In this document: piece after piece, positions 15,862-23,997 of the stretch | Layout: each line of letters opens with the position of its first letter | How positions within the stretch are numbered: position 1 is the first letter of the stretch | Assembly (NCBI GenBank): GCA_035632955.1 | Contig: DASQFU010000076.1 | Location: 1-52,834 of the forward strand | Reading direction: 5' to 3' | DNA: 52,834 nucleotides | Source of the DNA: DASQFU01 sp035632955 | GTDB lineage: Bacteria > Eisenbacteria > RBG-16-71-46 | Notes under the pieces: generated by a model | The model's database searches: none | What the model was told of the DNA's origin: nothing | The model's input: only the letters and a program-made list of their open reading frames with translations | Translations under genes and position numbers: made by a program

Positions 15862-18458
15862 ACGCGGTTTGGCGCTGGGTCAGCCTCCGGCACCTGCGGG
15901 ACGAATGGCCGCGCACGCTGCTCACGGTTGCCGGCGTCGCGCTCGGCGTCTCGGTGTTCGTCAGCATTCGGCTCGCGAGCCATTCGGCGCTCGCTTCGTT
16001 CTCGGACACCGTGGACGCGGTGGCGGGTCGCGCCAACCTCCAGGTCTCGGCCGGGACCGAGGGTTTCGACGAACGCCTCTATCCGATCGTGCGATCGCTG
16101 CCGGGGGTCCGCGCCGCGGCCCCGATCGTCGAGTGCGTCGCGCTCGCGCGTCCCGGGGCGCCGGTGCCGGATCGTGCGCGCGTGTCGGGCGAGCCCTCGC
16201 CTTACGACGAGACCCTGTGGGTGATCGGGGTCGACGTGTTCAACGAAGCGCCGCTGGCGCGCGTCATCGACCGCGACCACCGCATGGCGCTCCGGCTCTC
16301 GGAGTTCCTGCGCGATCCGCGCGCGGTGGTCGTGACGCGCACGCTCGCGGCGCGGTATCGCCTCGCGGTCGGCGACTCGCTGACGCTGCTCGCCTCCGGC
16401 CGGCCGGTCGCGTTCACGGTCCGGGGCATCCTCGAGACCGACGAGCTGCAGCACGCGTTCGCGGGCAACGTCGTGATGGTGGACATCGCGACGGCGCAGG
16501 AAGTGTTCGGACGGGTCGGACGTCTGGATCGCATCGACGTGATCGCGGACCCGGCGGCCCGCGATGCGCTGCGAGCGCGGATCGCGTCGCTCGCGCCGCC
16601 CGGCGTGGAGGTCGACACGCCGGCCGGGCGTACGCGTCAGGTCGAGAACCTGGTGCGAGCGTTCGACCTCAATCTGACCGCGCTGTCGTTCATCGCCTTG
16701 TTCGTGGCGAGCTACCTGATCTTCAACGCCGTTTCGATATCGGTGGTCCGCCGCCGGCGCGAGCTCGGCATTCTGCGTGCGATCGGGCTTTCCCGCGCTC
16801 GCCTGACGGGGTTGATCCTCGGCGAAGGTGTGGTGCTCGGCGCCGCCGGCACCGCGCTCGGCCTCGCGCTCGGCACGTTGTGGGCGCGGGCGACGCTGCT
16901 GGCCGTCTCCCGCACGCTGACCGACCTCTATCAGATCGCTCACGCGGCGACGCTGCGACTCGACGTCGCGACCTACGTCATCGCGGGCGGTCTCGGCGTC
17001 GTGGTCGCGGCGCTCGCCGCCGCCGCGCCGGCCTGGGAGGCGGCGCGCACCCCACCGGCCGAGGTGATGCGCCAGGGTGCCTGGATCGAAGTCGGCCGGC
17101 TGCGGCTGGCCCGGTGGACCGCGGCAGGTCTGGTGCTCCTGTGCGCCGCGGCGCTCACGGCGCTGTGGACGGTGGCCGAGCGCCGGCCGCTCGGCGGCTT
17201 CGCGGCCGCGTTCCTGCTGCTCGCGGGATTCTCGCTGCTGGCGCCCGGCTTCGCGCGCGCCGGCGAGGCGCTGGCGGCGCCGGTGCTCGCGCGCGTCGTC
17301 GGCGTCGAGGGCTGGCTCGGAGCGCGCTACCTCCGCGAGGCGCTCGCGCGCACCAGCGTGGTCGTCGCGGCACTCATGGTCGCGGTCGGCATGCTGGTCG
17401 GCCTGACGGTGATGGTGCGCAGCTTCCGCAGCACCGTGGACACCTGGATCACGCAGAGCGTGCGCGGAGACCTCTACGTCGAACCGGTCGGCATGCGGGT
17501 GTCGGGTGGCGTCGCGAGTCTTCCGGAGCCGTTCGTCACGGCGGTCCGGCAGGTTCCCGGCGTCCTCGCGGTCGACAGCTACCGTGGCGTCCGGATCCGC
17601 CACGATGGCCGGCCGACGTTCGTGGCCGGGATCGACTTCGCCGTTCAGCGCCGCCACGGCCGGCTGACGTTCGTTTCGGGCGAGAACCCGGACGTGCTCG
17701 GCCAAGCACTCGCGCAGGACGCGGCCATCGTCACCGAGAGCTTCGCTCACCATCATCGGGTCGCGGCCGGCGACACGATCGCGCTCGCGACCCCGAGCGG
17801 CCTCGCCCGCGTTCCGGTCGCCGGCGTGTTCTACGACTACAGCACCGATGCCGGTGCGGTGGTGCTGGATCGGTCGCGGTTCGCGGAGCTGTGGAACGAC
17901 CGCCGGACCGAGAGCCTGGCGCTCTATCTCGCGCCGGGAGCGGACGCGGACCAGGTGCGACGCCGGATCGTCGCCGCGGCCGGCACCGAGCTGCTGCTGC
18001 GCGTGACGCCGAACCGGGCGCTGCGCGAACGCGTGCTCACGGTGTTCGATCAGACGTTTCAAATCACGTACGCGCTTCAGGCGATCGCGGTGCTGGTCGC
18101 GATGCTCGGCGTGGTGAGCACGCTCACGGCCCTGATTCTCCAGCGCGGCGCCGAGATCGGTGTGCTGCGCGCGACCGGCGCCTTGCGCCGGCAGATCCAC
18201 CGCATGGTGCTGGTCGAGAGCGGCCTGATCGGCCTGCTGGGCGGCGTGCTCGGGGGCGCGTGCGGCCTGGCGCTCGCCGTGCTGCTCGCGCACGTGATCA
18301 ATCGCCAGTTCTTCGGCTGGACGATTCGCCTCGTGATCGAGCCCGGCGTCGTGTTCCAGGCGGTTGCGCTCGCGTTCGGCGCGGCCCTGATCGCGGGACT
18401 GTGGCCCGCGCGCCTGGCGGCCGGGCGCGAGCCGGCCGAGGCGATGCGCGTCGAATGA
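15858..18458 (+). CDS. FtsX-like ABC transporter permease, duplicated domain form
   Basis: Large permease of 866 residues with two FtsX-type cores. Helix 1 (TLLTVAGVALGVSVFVSI) precedes a periplasmic MacB-like domain of about 220 residues, then three helices including the classic RRRRELGILRAIGLSRARLTG coupling segment. A second unit begins with EALARTSVVVAALMVAVGMLVG, carries a second periplasmic domain, and ends with AEIGVLRATGALRRQIHRM and helices to GLWPARLAAGREPAEAMRVE. This 10-helix arrangement matches AttF/AttG-like or lipoprotein-handling exporters. The neighbouring ATPase powers it. The secreted AttH-like protein downstream suggests a role in moving or releasing lipids or lipoproteins across the periplasm (inference). 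Confidence 0.9.
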   Translation: MNAVWRWVSLRHLRDEWPRTLLTVAGVALGVSVFVSIRLASHSALASFSDTVDAVAGRANLQVSAGTEGFDERLYPIVRSLPGVRAAAPIVECVALARPGAPVPDRARVSGEPSPYDETLWVIGVDVFNEAPLARVIDRDHRMALRLSEFLRDPRAVVVTRTLAARYRLAVGDSLTLLASGRPVAFTVRGILETDELQHAFAGNVVMVDIATAQEVFGRVGRLDRIDVIADPAARDALRARIASLAPPGVEVDTPAGRTRQVENLVRAFDLNLTALSFIALFVASYLIFNAVSISVVRRRRELGILRAIGLSRARLTGLILGEGVVLGAAGTALGLALGTLWARATLLAVSRTLTDLYQIAHAATLRLDVATYVIAGGLGVVVAALAAAAPAWEAARTPPAEVMRQGAWIEVGRLRLARWTAAGLVLLCAAALTALWTVAERRPLGGFAAAFLLLAGFSLLAPGFARAGEALAAPVLARVVGVEGWLGARYLREALARTSVVVAALMVAVGMLVGLTVMVRSFRSTVDTWITQSVRGDLYVEPVGMRVSGGVASLPEPFVTAVRQVPGVLAVDSYRGVRIRHDGRPTFVAGIDFAVQRRHGRLTFVSGENPDVLGQALAQDAAIVTESFAHHHRVAAGDTIALATPSGLARVPVAGVFYDYSTDAGAVVLDRSRFAELWNDRRTESLALYLAPGADADQVRRRIVAAAGTELLLRVTPNRALRERVLTVFDQTFQITYALQAIAVLVAMLGVVSTLTALILQRGAEIGVLRATGALRRQIHRMVLVESGLIGLLGGVLGGACGLALAVLLAHVINRQFFGWTIRLVIEPGVVFQAVALAFGAALIAGLWPARLAAGREPAEAMRVE

Positions 18459-19549
18459 GACGGGTGGCCTGGCTTACGCTCGCGGCGCTGGTGATCGCCG
18501 CCGCGCCGCGCACGCCGGACGGATACCGAATGGCCGTGCCGTCCTACCGGTTCGAGTTCCCGCGTGATCACGCGTCGCATCCCGCGTTCCGCACCGAGTG
18601 GTGGTACTACACCGGGCGCCTGGAAGGGCGGGGCCGCCGCTTCGGCTACGAGCTGACGTTCTTCCGCGTCGGTGTGAATCCGGGACGCCGCGTGAGCCCC
18701 TCGGCGTGGGCGCCGCACACGGTGCTGTTCGCGCATATCGCGCTCGGAGACGAACAGCGCCGGCGCTTCCGGCATCACGAGACGGCGAGCCGGCCCGCGC
18801 TGGGCATGGCCGGCGCCGATTCGTCCCGTTACCGCGTGTGGATTCACGACTGGTCCGCCGAGCTGGCGGCGGACGGGCGCACGCACCGGTTGCGGGCGCG
18901 GGTTCCCGAGCTCGAGCTCGACCTGGAGCTCGTGCCGCTCAAGCCGGAGGTCGTGCACGGCGACTCGGGCATCAGCCGCAAGAGCGCAGGCCTCGGGCAC
19001 GCGTCGCACTACTATTCGCTGACGCGTCTCGAAACGCGCGGGACGCTGGTTCTGCGCGAGGGCGCGATCCCGGTGCGCGGAACGTCGTGGATGGACCACG
19101 AGTTCTCGTCGGACGCGATGTCCCCGACGCAGGTCGGCTGGGACTGGTTCAGCCTGCAGCTCGACGATGGTCGCGAGCTGATGCTCTACCGCCTGAGGCT
19201 TCGCGACGGGGGAGTGGAGCCGGCGTCGAGCGGCACCTGGATCGAGCGCGATGGCGCCGCGCGGCATCTTGCGCGCGAGGCGTTCGATGTTCGCGCCACC
19301 GACCGCTGGACGAGCCCGCATTCGGGCGCCGTCTATCCGGCCGGCTGGGAGGTGCGCGTGCCGTCCCTGGGCTTGGTGCTGACGCTGGAGCCGACGATGG
19401 CGGACCAGGAGCTGGTGACCGGCGGGGGCGCGGGGATCGTGTACTGGGAGGGTCGCGTGCGCATCGCCGGGCGAGACGCGCGCGGCGCCGTGCGCGGCTC
19501 CGGGTTCGTCGAGCTGACGGGCTACGCAGGCCCGCCGCTCGGTTTGTGA
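18455..19549 (+). CDS. Secreted lipocalin-like protein, AttH/CrtC family
   Basis: Protein of 364 residues with a short N-terminal hydrophobic signal (VAWLTLAALVIAAAP). The family signature FEFPRDHASHPAFRTEWWYYTG opens the mature domain, followed by FGYELTFFRVGV and GTSWMDHEFSSD, all typical of the two-lipocalin-barrel AttH/carotenoid 1,2-hydratase fold. In Agrobacterium attEFGH and many environmental bacteria this gene follows an ABC ATPase and FtsX permeases, as here. The ligand is unknown; a hydrophobic molecule is likely given the fold. The ATG overlaps the permease stop. Confidence 0.88.
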   Translation: MRRVAWLTLAALVIAAAPRTPDGYRMAVPSYRFEFPRDHASHPAFRTEWWYYTGRLEGRGRRFGYELTFFRVGVNPGRRVSPSAWAPHTVLFAHIALGDEQRRRFRHHETASRPALGMAGADSSRYRVWIHDWSAELAADGRTHRLRARVPELELDLELVPLKPEVVHGDSGISRKSAGLGHASHYYSLTRLETRGTLVLREGAIPVRGTSWMDHEFSSDAMSPTQVGWDWFSLQLDDGRELMLYRLRLRDGGVEPASSGTWIERDGAARHLAREAFDVRATDRWTSPHSGAVYPAGWEVRVPSLGLVLTLEPTMADQELVTGGGAGIVYWEGRVRIAGRDARGAVRGSGFVELTGYAGPPLGL

Positions 19550-19736
19550 TGATGTCGATCTGCCCCGTCTCTTCAAGTGACGCTGCGGTCACTCGGCCAG
19601 AGTGGGAGGCCGTCTCCCGGTTCGCCGACTCGCCTGCAATGGCTCGCCGAAGAGTTGACGCGGATCGAAAAGAGAAGAGAAGAATTCCCTTGACGACTTG
19701 CAGGACCAATTACTCGACGCCTCGTCACAGCTCCTC
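19550..19736. other. Non-coding stretch after the AttH-like gene
   Basis: No convincing gene was seen. Frames in both directions give Arg/Ser-rich low-quality translations. The local base composition appears less GC-rich than the neighbouring genes (for example GAAAAGAGAAGAGAAGAATT at about 19667), consistent with imported DNA bordering the insertion-element scar. Confidence 0.4.
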
Positions 19737-20057
19737 CAGCAACGCAACAGCGCGCTGCGGGAGACTCACCACGTGATGGATCGGCTCTGCGCAAGAGAAA
19801 AGTCGTGATTCCTCTAGCGACGCCCGCTGCGCGACTGTGAGAGCGCCGAAAACTGCCGTGGTACAAGAGACGCAGTCGATGATCCCCGCGGTTCGCCCCC
19901 GTGGAAGGTCAGCATCATGTTCGCCTACACGCTCTCTCATCTCAGCGATCAAACGTTGCTACGCGATCTGGCGGCACTCGTCGCGCGCGATCGCGCCACC
20001 ACGGCAGCGCTGCTCGCCCATATCGCCGAAGTCGACGTCCGGCGTCTGTACCGGGGT
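19737..20057 (+). repeat. Left arm of a long inverted repeat flanking the IS256-family element
   Basis: About 320 bases that recur in inverted orientation at 21419-21742 with roughly 85 percent identity by eye. Shared landmarks are CAGCAACGCAACAGCG at the outer end, GAGAGCGCCGAAA, CAAGAGACGCAGTCGA, CCCCCGTGGAAGGTCAGC, and CTGTACCGGGGT at the inner end. The repeat covers the upstream region and first about 47 codons of an HNH-endonuclease-like gene. Both arms stop exactly 10 bases from the insertion-sequence terminal repeat. Confidence 0.8.
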
Positions 20058-20060
20058 TAA
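19917..20060 (+). pseudogene. HNH-endonuclease-like gene, 5' fragment (left)
   Basis: ATG 19917 opens 47 codons: MFAYTLSHLSDQTLLRDL, then ALVARDRATTAALLAHIAEV and RRLYRG, ending at TAA beside the insertion sequence. The pattern LSDxxLLxDLAALVxRDRATTAALLAHxAEVDxRRLY is recognised as the N-terminal region of a large family of 13E12/HNH endonuclease proteins, which normally continue for several hundred residues with an HNH motif. All of that is missing here, so the gene is broken at this point. Confidence 0.65.
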
Positions 20061-20067
20061 GTCAAAA

Positions 20068-20077
20068 GGTGTGTAAA
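20068..20077 (+). repeat. IS256 terminal inverted repeat, left end
   Basis: GGTGTGTAAA, the exact reverse complement of 21399-21408. It lies 6 bases outside the stop end of the transposase gene. Confidence 0.7.
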
Positions 20078-20082
20078 CGACC

Positions 20083-21324
20083 TCAGGCGGCGACCTTCTG
20101 ATTTGTCTTCTTGACCTTCACTCCGTCTTCGTAGGCGACTCCGCGATAGACTTCGACGGCCAGGTGCGCTGCATGGAGCTTCCGGAAGCGCCGCTCCGCG
20201 ACGAGCAGCAGCCGCCAGATCATCGCCGTTGCGTTCTCCGTCTTCTTGAACCGCTTGGCGGCATCGGTGCGCAGCCGCACCGCAGCGAACGGGCTTTCGA
20301 TCACGTTGGTCGTACGCAGGTGCTTCCAGTGTTCCCTGGGGAAGTCGTAGAACGCGACCATCCGCTCCCAGTCTTTCTCCAGGATCTCCACCGCCCGCGG
20401 ATGAGTGCGGCGGTATGCCTTGGCGAACCGTTCTCGCAACTTCTCGGCCGCAGCTCGCGTGGCGGCATACGGGATCCTGCACAACTGCTCACGCGCCGCC
20501 CCGCGCAGCTTGGGCGGCAGCTGGTCGATCACGTTCATGAGCTTGTGGTTCCAGCAGCGCTGTTCGCGGGCCTGCGGCCACACCGCGCCGGCCGCGGCCC
20601 ATGCTCCCGCTGCGCCATCGGCGACCACCAGCTTCGGCGCTTCCAGCCCACGCGCCTGCAGGTCCGCGAACAGCGTTTTCCACGACTCGGTGCTCTCGCG
20701 ATACCCCGGCCTCACCGCCAGCACCTCCTTGGTCCCATCCGCCATCGCGCCGATCACCACCAGCAGCGCCGCCTTCTCGCGCTCCAGCCCTGCTTTCACG
20801 TACACGCCGTCCGCCCAGAGGTAGACGAGCTCACGGTCACTCAGGTCCCGCGTGCACCACGCCTCGTAGTCGTGCTGCCAGTTGGTCCGTAACCGCTCGA
20901 TCACGCAGGGCGACAATGCCGCACCGTCACCCAACAACCCACGCAGTGCCAGGCCGAAGTCGCCCTTGGCCAACCCATGCATGTAGAGCTCCGGAAGCAG
21001 CGCGTCGATCTGTCGGCCACGCGTGGCGAACAGCGGCAGCACCCGGCTCTCGAACCGCTCTTCCATGTCGCGCGCACGCGGTCGGCGCAGTTGGATCGTG
21101 CCGCACGCCAGCGTCAGTTTGCGCGGCTTGCCGTAGCCGTTGCGATACCCCGGAGCTGGATCGACCCCGGCGCGCCGTTCGCACTTCCGGCGCCCCAGCA
21201 CCGCCGTCAACTCCTCCTCCAGCACGCGCTGCATCGTGGCCTGAATGTGGCTGCGCAGGAACTCCTCGAGCGTGTCCCACGTCGGCATTGACGGTTGGGG
21301 GGCAGCGGGTGTCTTCTCCTCCAC
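20083..21324 (-). CDS. IS256-family (mutator type) transposase
   Basis: DDE transposase of 413 residues. The N-terminal segment (MPTWDTLEEFLRSHIQATMQ) contains the usual helical DNA-binding part, followed by YRNGYGKPRKLTLACGTIQL. The catalytic triad can be placed at Asp172 (LWADGVYVKAG), Asp236 (LVVADGAAGAW) and Glu343 (TTNVIESPFAAVR). The RCWNHKLMNV segment at about 256-265 is the conserved CxxH-like motif of the family. The length is normal and the frame intact, so the element may still be active. Confidence 0.95.
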   Translation of the reverse strand: MEEKTPAAPQPSMPTWDTLEEFLRSHIQATMQRVLEEELTAVLGRRKCERRAGVDPAPGYRNGYGKPRKLTLACGTIQLRRPRARDMEERFESRVLPLFATRGRQIDALLPELYMHGLAKGDFGLALRGLLGDGAALSPCVIERLRTNWQHDYEAWCTRDLSDRELVYLWADGVYVKAGLEREKAALLVVIGAMADGTKEVLAVRPGYRESTESWKTLFADLQARGLEAPKLVVADGAAGAWAAAGAVWPQAREQRCWNHKLMNVIDQLPPKLRGAAREQLCRIPYAATRAAAEKLRERFAKAYRRTHPRAVEILEKDWERMVAFYDFPREHWKHLRTTNVIESPFAAVRLRTDAAKRFKKTENATAMIWRLLLVAERRFRKLHAAHLAVEVYRGVAYEDGVKVKKTNQKVAA

Positions 21325-21391
21325 GGCGACTCTCCTTCCTTGATGGGCACTCGGCCCGTGGTTCTTCGCGAACCGGAAGGTTACGTCGCCA

Positions 21392-21559
21392 TTAGCCTTT
21401 TACACACCCTCCGAACCTACCCCGGTACAGGCGCCGGGCCTCGACTTCGGCGACATGGGCGAGCAGCGCGGCGGTGGTCTTGCGCTCCTGAGCGACGAGT
21501 GCCGCCAGATCGCGCAGCAGAGTTTGATCGCTGAGATGGGAAAGCGTGTAGGCGTCCAT
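21392..21559 (-). pseudogene. HNH-endonuclease-like gene, 5' fragment (right, inverted)
   Basis: The minus-strand ATG at 21559 opens MDAYTLSHLSDQTLLRDL, ALVAQERKTTAALLAHVAEV and RRLYRG, then reads through the insertion-sequence end (RFGGCVKG) to a stop at 21392. It is clearly a paralogue of the left fragment, not a recent copy: in the part shared by both there are several amino-acid changes (FAY/DAY, RDRA/QERK, IAEVDV/VAEVEA). The remainder of the gene is absent. Confidence 0.65.
21399..21408 (-). repeat. IS256 terminal inverted repeat, right end
   Basis: The minus strand reads GGTGTGTAAA, extended as GGGTGTGTAAAA at 21398-21409. It matches the left end over 10 bases. Confidence 0.7.
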
Positions 21560-21742
21560 GACGCTGACCTTCCACGGGGGCGAACCGCGGGGGTCTTCGA
21601 CTGCGTCTCTTGTATCACGGTAACTTTCGGCGCTCTCACGGCCGCGCAGCGGGCGTCGATCGACGGATCACAACTTTTCTCTTTAGTCGAGCCGATCCAT
21701 CGCGTGGCGGGATCTCCTGCGCACGCTGTTGCGTTGCTGTAA
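21419..21742 (-). repeat. Right arm of the long inverted repeat flanking the IS256-family element
   Basis: Inverted, roughly 85 percent identical partner of 19737-20057, with small indels upstream of the ATG. Its outer boundary is CAGCAACGCAACAGCG (minus strand), beyond which the two flanks are unrelated. Confidence 0.8.
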
Positions 21743-21833
21743 AAAGAGGTGGCGCGGCGTTGAAGCTTGGCGCCGCAAACGCGTCAAGTTAATTCCTGGG
21801 TCCGGACCGGCTAGATTGGTAATAGCTCGAACC

Positions 21834-22023
21834 GGATACATCGGTGACAGTTTTCTCGCACGTTCTTCTGGCTCCCTTTTGCGGCGGGCATCATCGACGA
21901 TCGAAGGAGGATCGCGCGATGCCCTGGGCCAGGACCGACTCGATGTCCGAACGCGTGAGGTTCATTGCGGCCAATCTGCAAGGCGAGACGAGCTTCACGG
22001 AGATGTGCCTCGACTTCGGGATC
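21834..22023 (+). mobile_element. IS481-like insertion sequence remnant
   Basis: GGATACATCGGTGACAG at 21834-21850 resembles the terminal sequence of IS481-type elements, and about 70 bases later lies a start of an IS481-like transposase frame preceded by GAAGGAGG. The frame breaks after 35 codons and no opposite end was seen, so only one terminus and the transposase start survive. Confidence 0.6.
21919..22023 (+). pseudogene. IS481-family transposase, N-terminal fragment
   Basis: The frame reads MPWARTDSMSERVRFIAANL followed by QGETSFTEMCLDFGI. It matches the opening helix-turn-helix of IS481 transposases (MPWK....M..R..FI......G..S.TELC..FGIS). After Gly-Ile the expected SRKTGYKW continuation is replaced by unrelated sequence leading into the neighbouring gene's 3' end. 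A strong GAAGGAGG ribosome binding site precedes the ATG. Truncated and non-functional. Confidence 0.65.
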
Positions 22024-22068
22024 ACACCGACGAGCTCCGGAGCCGGACCGGCCCGGGGCTCGTTGCGT

Positions 22069-22419
22069 TCACTCCGATCCGTCTCCATCCCGCCGCTCGC
22101 GCTTCTTCGCGCTCGCGTGGCGCTTCGACTCCAGCCGGCGTTCGACCGCGGTGCGCGTCGGTCGCGTCGCGAGCCGCGGCTTGGGTTTGCGGGCCCGGCG
22201 CTGCAGTTCTGCCCACACGCGCGCCAGCGCGAGGCGGCGGTTCGCGGCCTGCGAGCGGCTCTCTCGCGCGATCCGGGTGATGCCGGTCGGCTCGTGGCGG
22301 ACCCGTACGCTCGATTCAGTCTTGTTTTTCTTCTGCCCGCCCGGGCCCGAAGACTTGTAGGGCGTGATCTCGCATTCGCGCGCAAGCCGGGCCAGCGCTT
22401 CCGACGAGGGGGATTTCAC
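22069..22419 (-). CDS. Peptide chain release factor-like protein (RF-1 domain, GGQ)
   Basis: Small protein of 116 residues starting at GTG 22419. It contains the peptidyl-tRNA hydrolysis loop GPGGQKKNKTESSVRV (Gly27-Gly28-Gln29 with the usual Lys/Asn context), then ANRRLALARVWAEL and a very basic C-terminal tail ending KKRERRDGDGSE. It lacks the stop-codon-recognition domain of RF1/RF2. This matches the ArfB/YaeJ-like group that rescues stalled ribosomes by inserting a basic tail into the mRNA channel, though it is shorter than classical ArfB (about 140). The 3' end directly adjoins the insertion-element remnant, so the original downstream sequence may have been lost. Confidence 0.8.
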   Translation of the reverse strand: MKSPSSEALARLARECEITPYKSSGPGGQKKNKTESSVRVRHEPTGITRIARESRSQAANRRLALARVWAELQRRARKPKPRLATRPTRTAVERRLESKRHASAKKRERRDGDGSE

Positions 22420-22593
22420 GCGGGCATTCTACGGCCGGCCGGACATCGGGCGGCAAGCGGGCAGGCTGGGCGACCTGCCGCACTGGTCGCCTCCGCGTCG
22501 CGCTCGTCGCGCATGTCTTGCCCGGCGCTCGACGCCGAGTCTAGACTGGCCGCGTCCAACCTTCCGTCCACGTTTCCTCGCGCAGGAGGCTCC

Positions 22594-23997
22594 ATGGGTC
22601 TGGTCGTCCGCGCCGCGCTGGTCGCGGCGGCGTTCAGCATGCTGGCCGTTCCCGCCGGCGTTTCGGCGGCCCCGAAGTCCAAGCCGCGTCCGAAAGCCGC
22701 CGTCGCCGCGACCGGCTCCGTGCTCACGCCCGCCGGCTTCAAGGTGGCGCGCCACAAGCTCTCGAACGGTCTCGTGCTTCTGCTCCACGAGGATCACAGC
22801 GTGCCGACCGTGACGTTCTGGCAGTGGTTCAAGGTCGGCTCCCGCAACGAAGCGCCGGGAATCACCGGCATCTCGCATTTCTTCGAGCACATGATGTTCA
22901 ACGGCTCGAAGAACGTGCCGCCCAAGGAATACGATCGCATCATCGAGTCGAACGGCGGCTCGTCGAACGCGTTCACCGATCTCGACATGACCGCCTATTA
23001 CGAAGACATCGCCTCCGAGCGCACCGACGTGCTGTTTCGCCTCGACTCCGACCGCATGGCGTCGCTCTCGCTGCTGCCCGAGATGCTGAAGAGCGAGATC
23101 GAGGTCGTGAAGGAGGAGCGGCGGCTGCGGACCGACAACAGCATTCCGGGAATGCTGAACGAGGCGCTCTACGCCGCGGCGTTCCAGGCATCGGCGTATC
23201 ACTGGCCGACGGTCGGGTGGATGGGAGACCTCAATCGCATCACGCGTGATGAGTGTGTCGACTACTTCCGCACCTACTACGCGCCCAACAACTGCATCCT
23301 GGTGCTCACCGGCGACTTCGATTCGAAGACCGCGCTCGCCGAGATCGAGAAGAGCTTCGGCGCGATTCCGGCCCAGGCCGCGCCGGCCGCGCCCGTGAAC
23401 TCGGAGCCCGAGCAGCGCGGCGAGCGGCGGGTGCAGGTGCACTATCCCGCCGAGACCGTGAGCTTCCAGACCGGCTACAAGGCGCCGAACGTCAAGAGCG
23501 AAGACATCTACGCCCTGGACGTGATCGCGTCGGTGCTCTCGGACGGCGAGTCGTCACGGCTCCATCAGGCGCTGGTTTACGAGCAGCAGATCGCGCTCTC
23601 CGTCGACACGTTCTTCCGCTACCGGCTCGATCCGGCGCTGTTCGAGATCTACGTCGAAATGAAGCCCGGCAAGACGGCGGCCGAAGGCGAGGCCGCGCTC
23701 AACGACGTGCTCGAGCGGTTCACGCGCGAAGGTCCGAGCGATCGCGAGCTGACCAAGGCCAAGAACCTGCTCGAGGCCGGATTCGTGAAGTCCCTGAAGA
23801 CCAACAACGGCGTCGGCGAGCAGCTCGGTTTCCACGAGCACCTGTTCGGCGACTATCAGGCGATGTTCCGCACCCTGCAACGCTACCGCGCCGTGAGCGC
23901 GGAGGATTGCCGGCGCGTAGCGAAGCAGGTGTTCGGCCCGATGCAGCGCACGGTGGCCGTGCTGGTCCCGGACGAGAAGGCGCAGGTGGTGCCATGA
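22594..23997 (+). CDS. Secreted M16 family zinc metallopeptidase, catalytic subunit
   Basis: Protein of 467 residues with a signal peptide (VVRAALVAAAFSMLAVPAGVSA). The inverted zinc motif HxxEH is seen as HFFEH (His95, Glu98, His99) with the distal glutamate in EVVKEERR (about 174-175). The rest follows the pitrilysin/processing-peptidase layout: first M16 domain, then the M16_C domain from about residue 210 (YFRTYYAPNNCILVLTGDF). AGGAGG at 22584-22589 sets the ATG. It overlaps the next gene, a catalytically empty M16 partner, as ATGA. Together they would form a periplasmic heterodimer degrading peptides. Confidence 0.92.
   Translation: MGLVVRAALVAAAFSMLAVPAGVSAAPKSKPRPKAAVAATGSVLTPAGFKVARHKLSNGLVLLLHEDHSVPTVTFWQWFKVGSRNEAPGITGISHFFEHMMFNGSKNVPPKEYDRIIESNGGSSNAFTDLDMTAYYEDIASERTDVLFRLDSDRMASLSLLPEMLKSEIEVVKEERRLRTDNSIPGMLNEALYAAAFQASAYHWPTVGWMGDLNRITRDECVDYFRTYYAPNNCILVLTGDFDSKTALAEIEKSFGAIPAQAAPAAPVNSEPEQRGERRVQVHYPAETVSFQTGYKAPNVKSEDIYALDVIASVLSDGESSRLHQALVYEQQIALSVDTFFRYRLDPALFEIYVEMKPGKTAAEGEAALNDVLERFTREGPSDRELTKAKNLLEAGFVKSLKTNNGVGEQLGFHEHLFGDYQAMFRTLQRYRAVSAEDCRRVAKQVFGPMQRTVAVLVPDEKAQVVP

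Larger units (their letters stand above)
20068..21408 (-). mobile_element. IS256-family insertion sequence, apparently complete
   Basis: About 1.34 kb bounded by matching terminal repeats GGTGTGTAAA (20068-20077) and its reverse complement (21399-21408), with a full-length mutator-type transposase inside. GGTGTGTAAA-like ends and this size fit IS256 family members. The expected 8-9 bp target duplication is absent: the left flank reads AAGTCAAAA and the right flank CTCCGAACC. Instead the flanks are inverted copies of the same gene fragment, pointing to rearrangement after insertion. Confidence 0.85.

Noticed and set aside
15747..18293. 848-codon minus-strand frame opposite the FtsX permease
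   Set aside because: Arg/His/Gln-rich shadow of the permease gene; no recognisable protein features.
20058..21418. Target-site duplication of the IS256 element
   Set aside because: The bases next to the two ends (AAGTCAAAA and CTCCGAACC) do not match in direct orientation.
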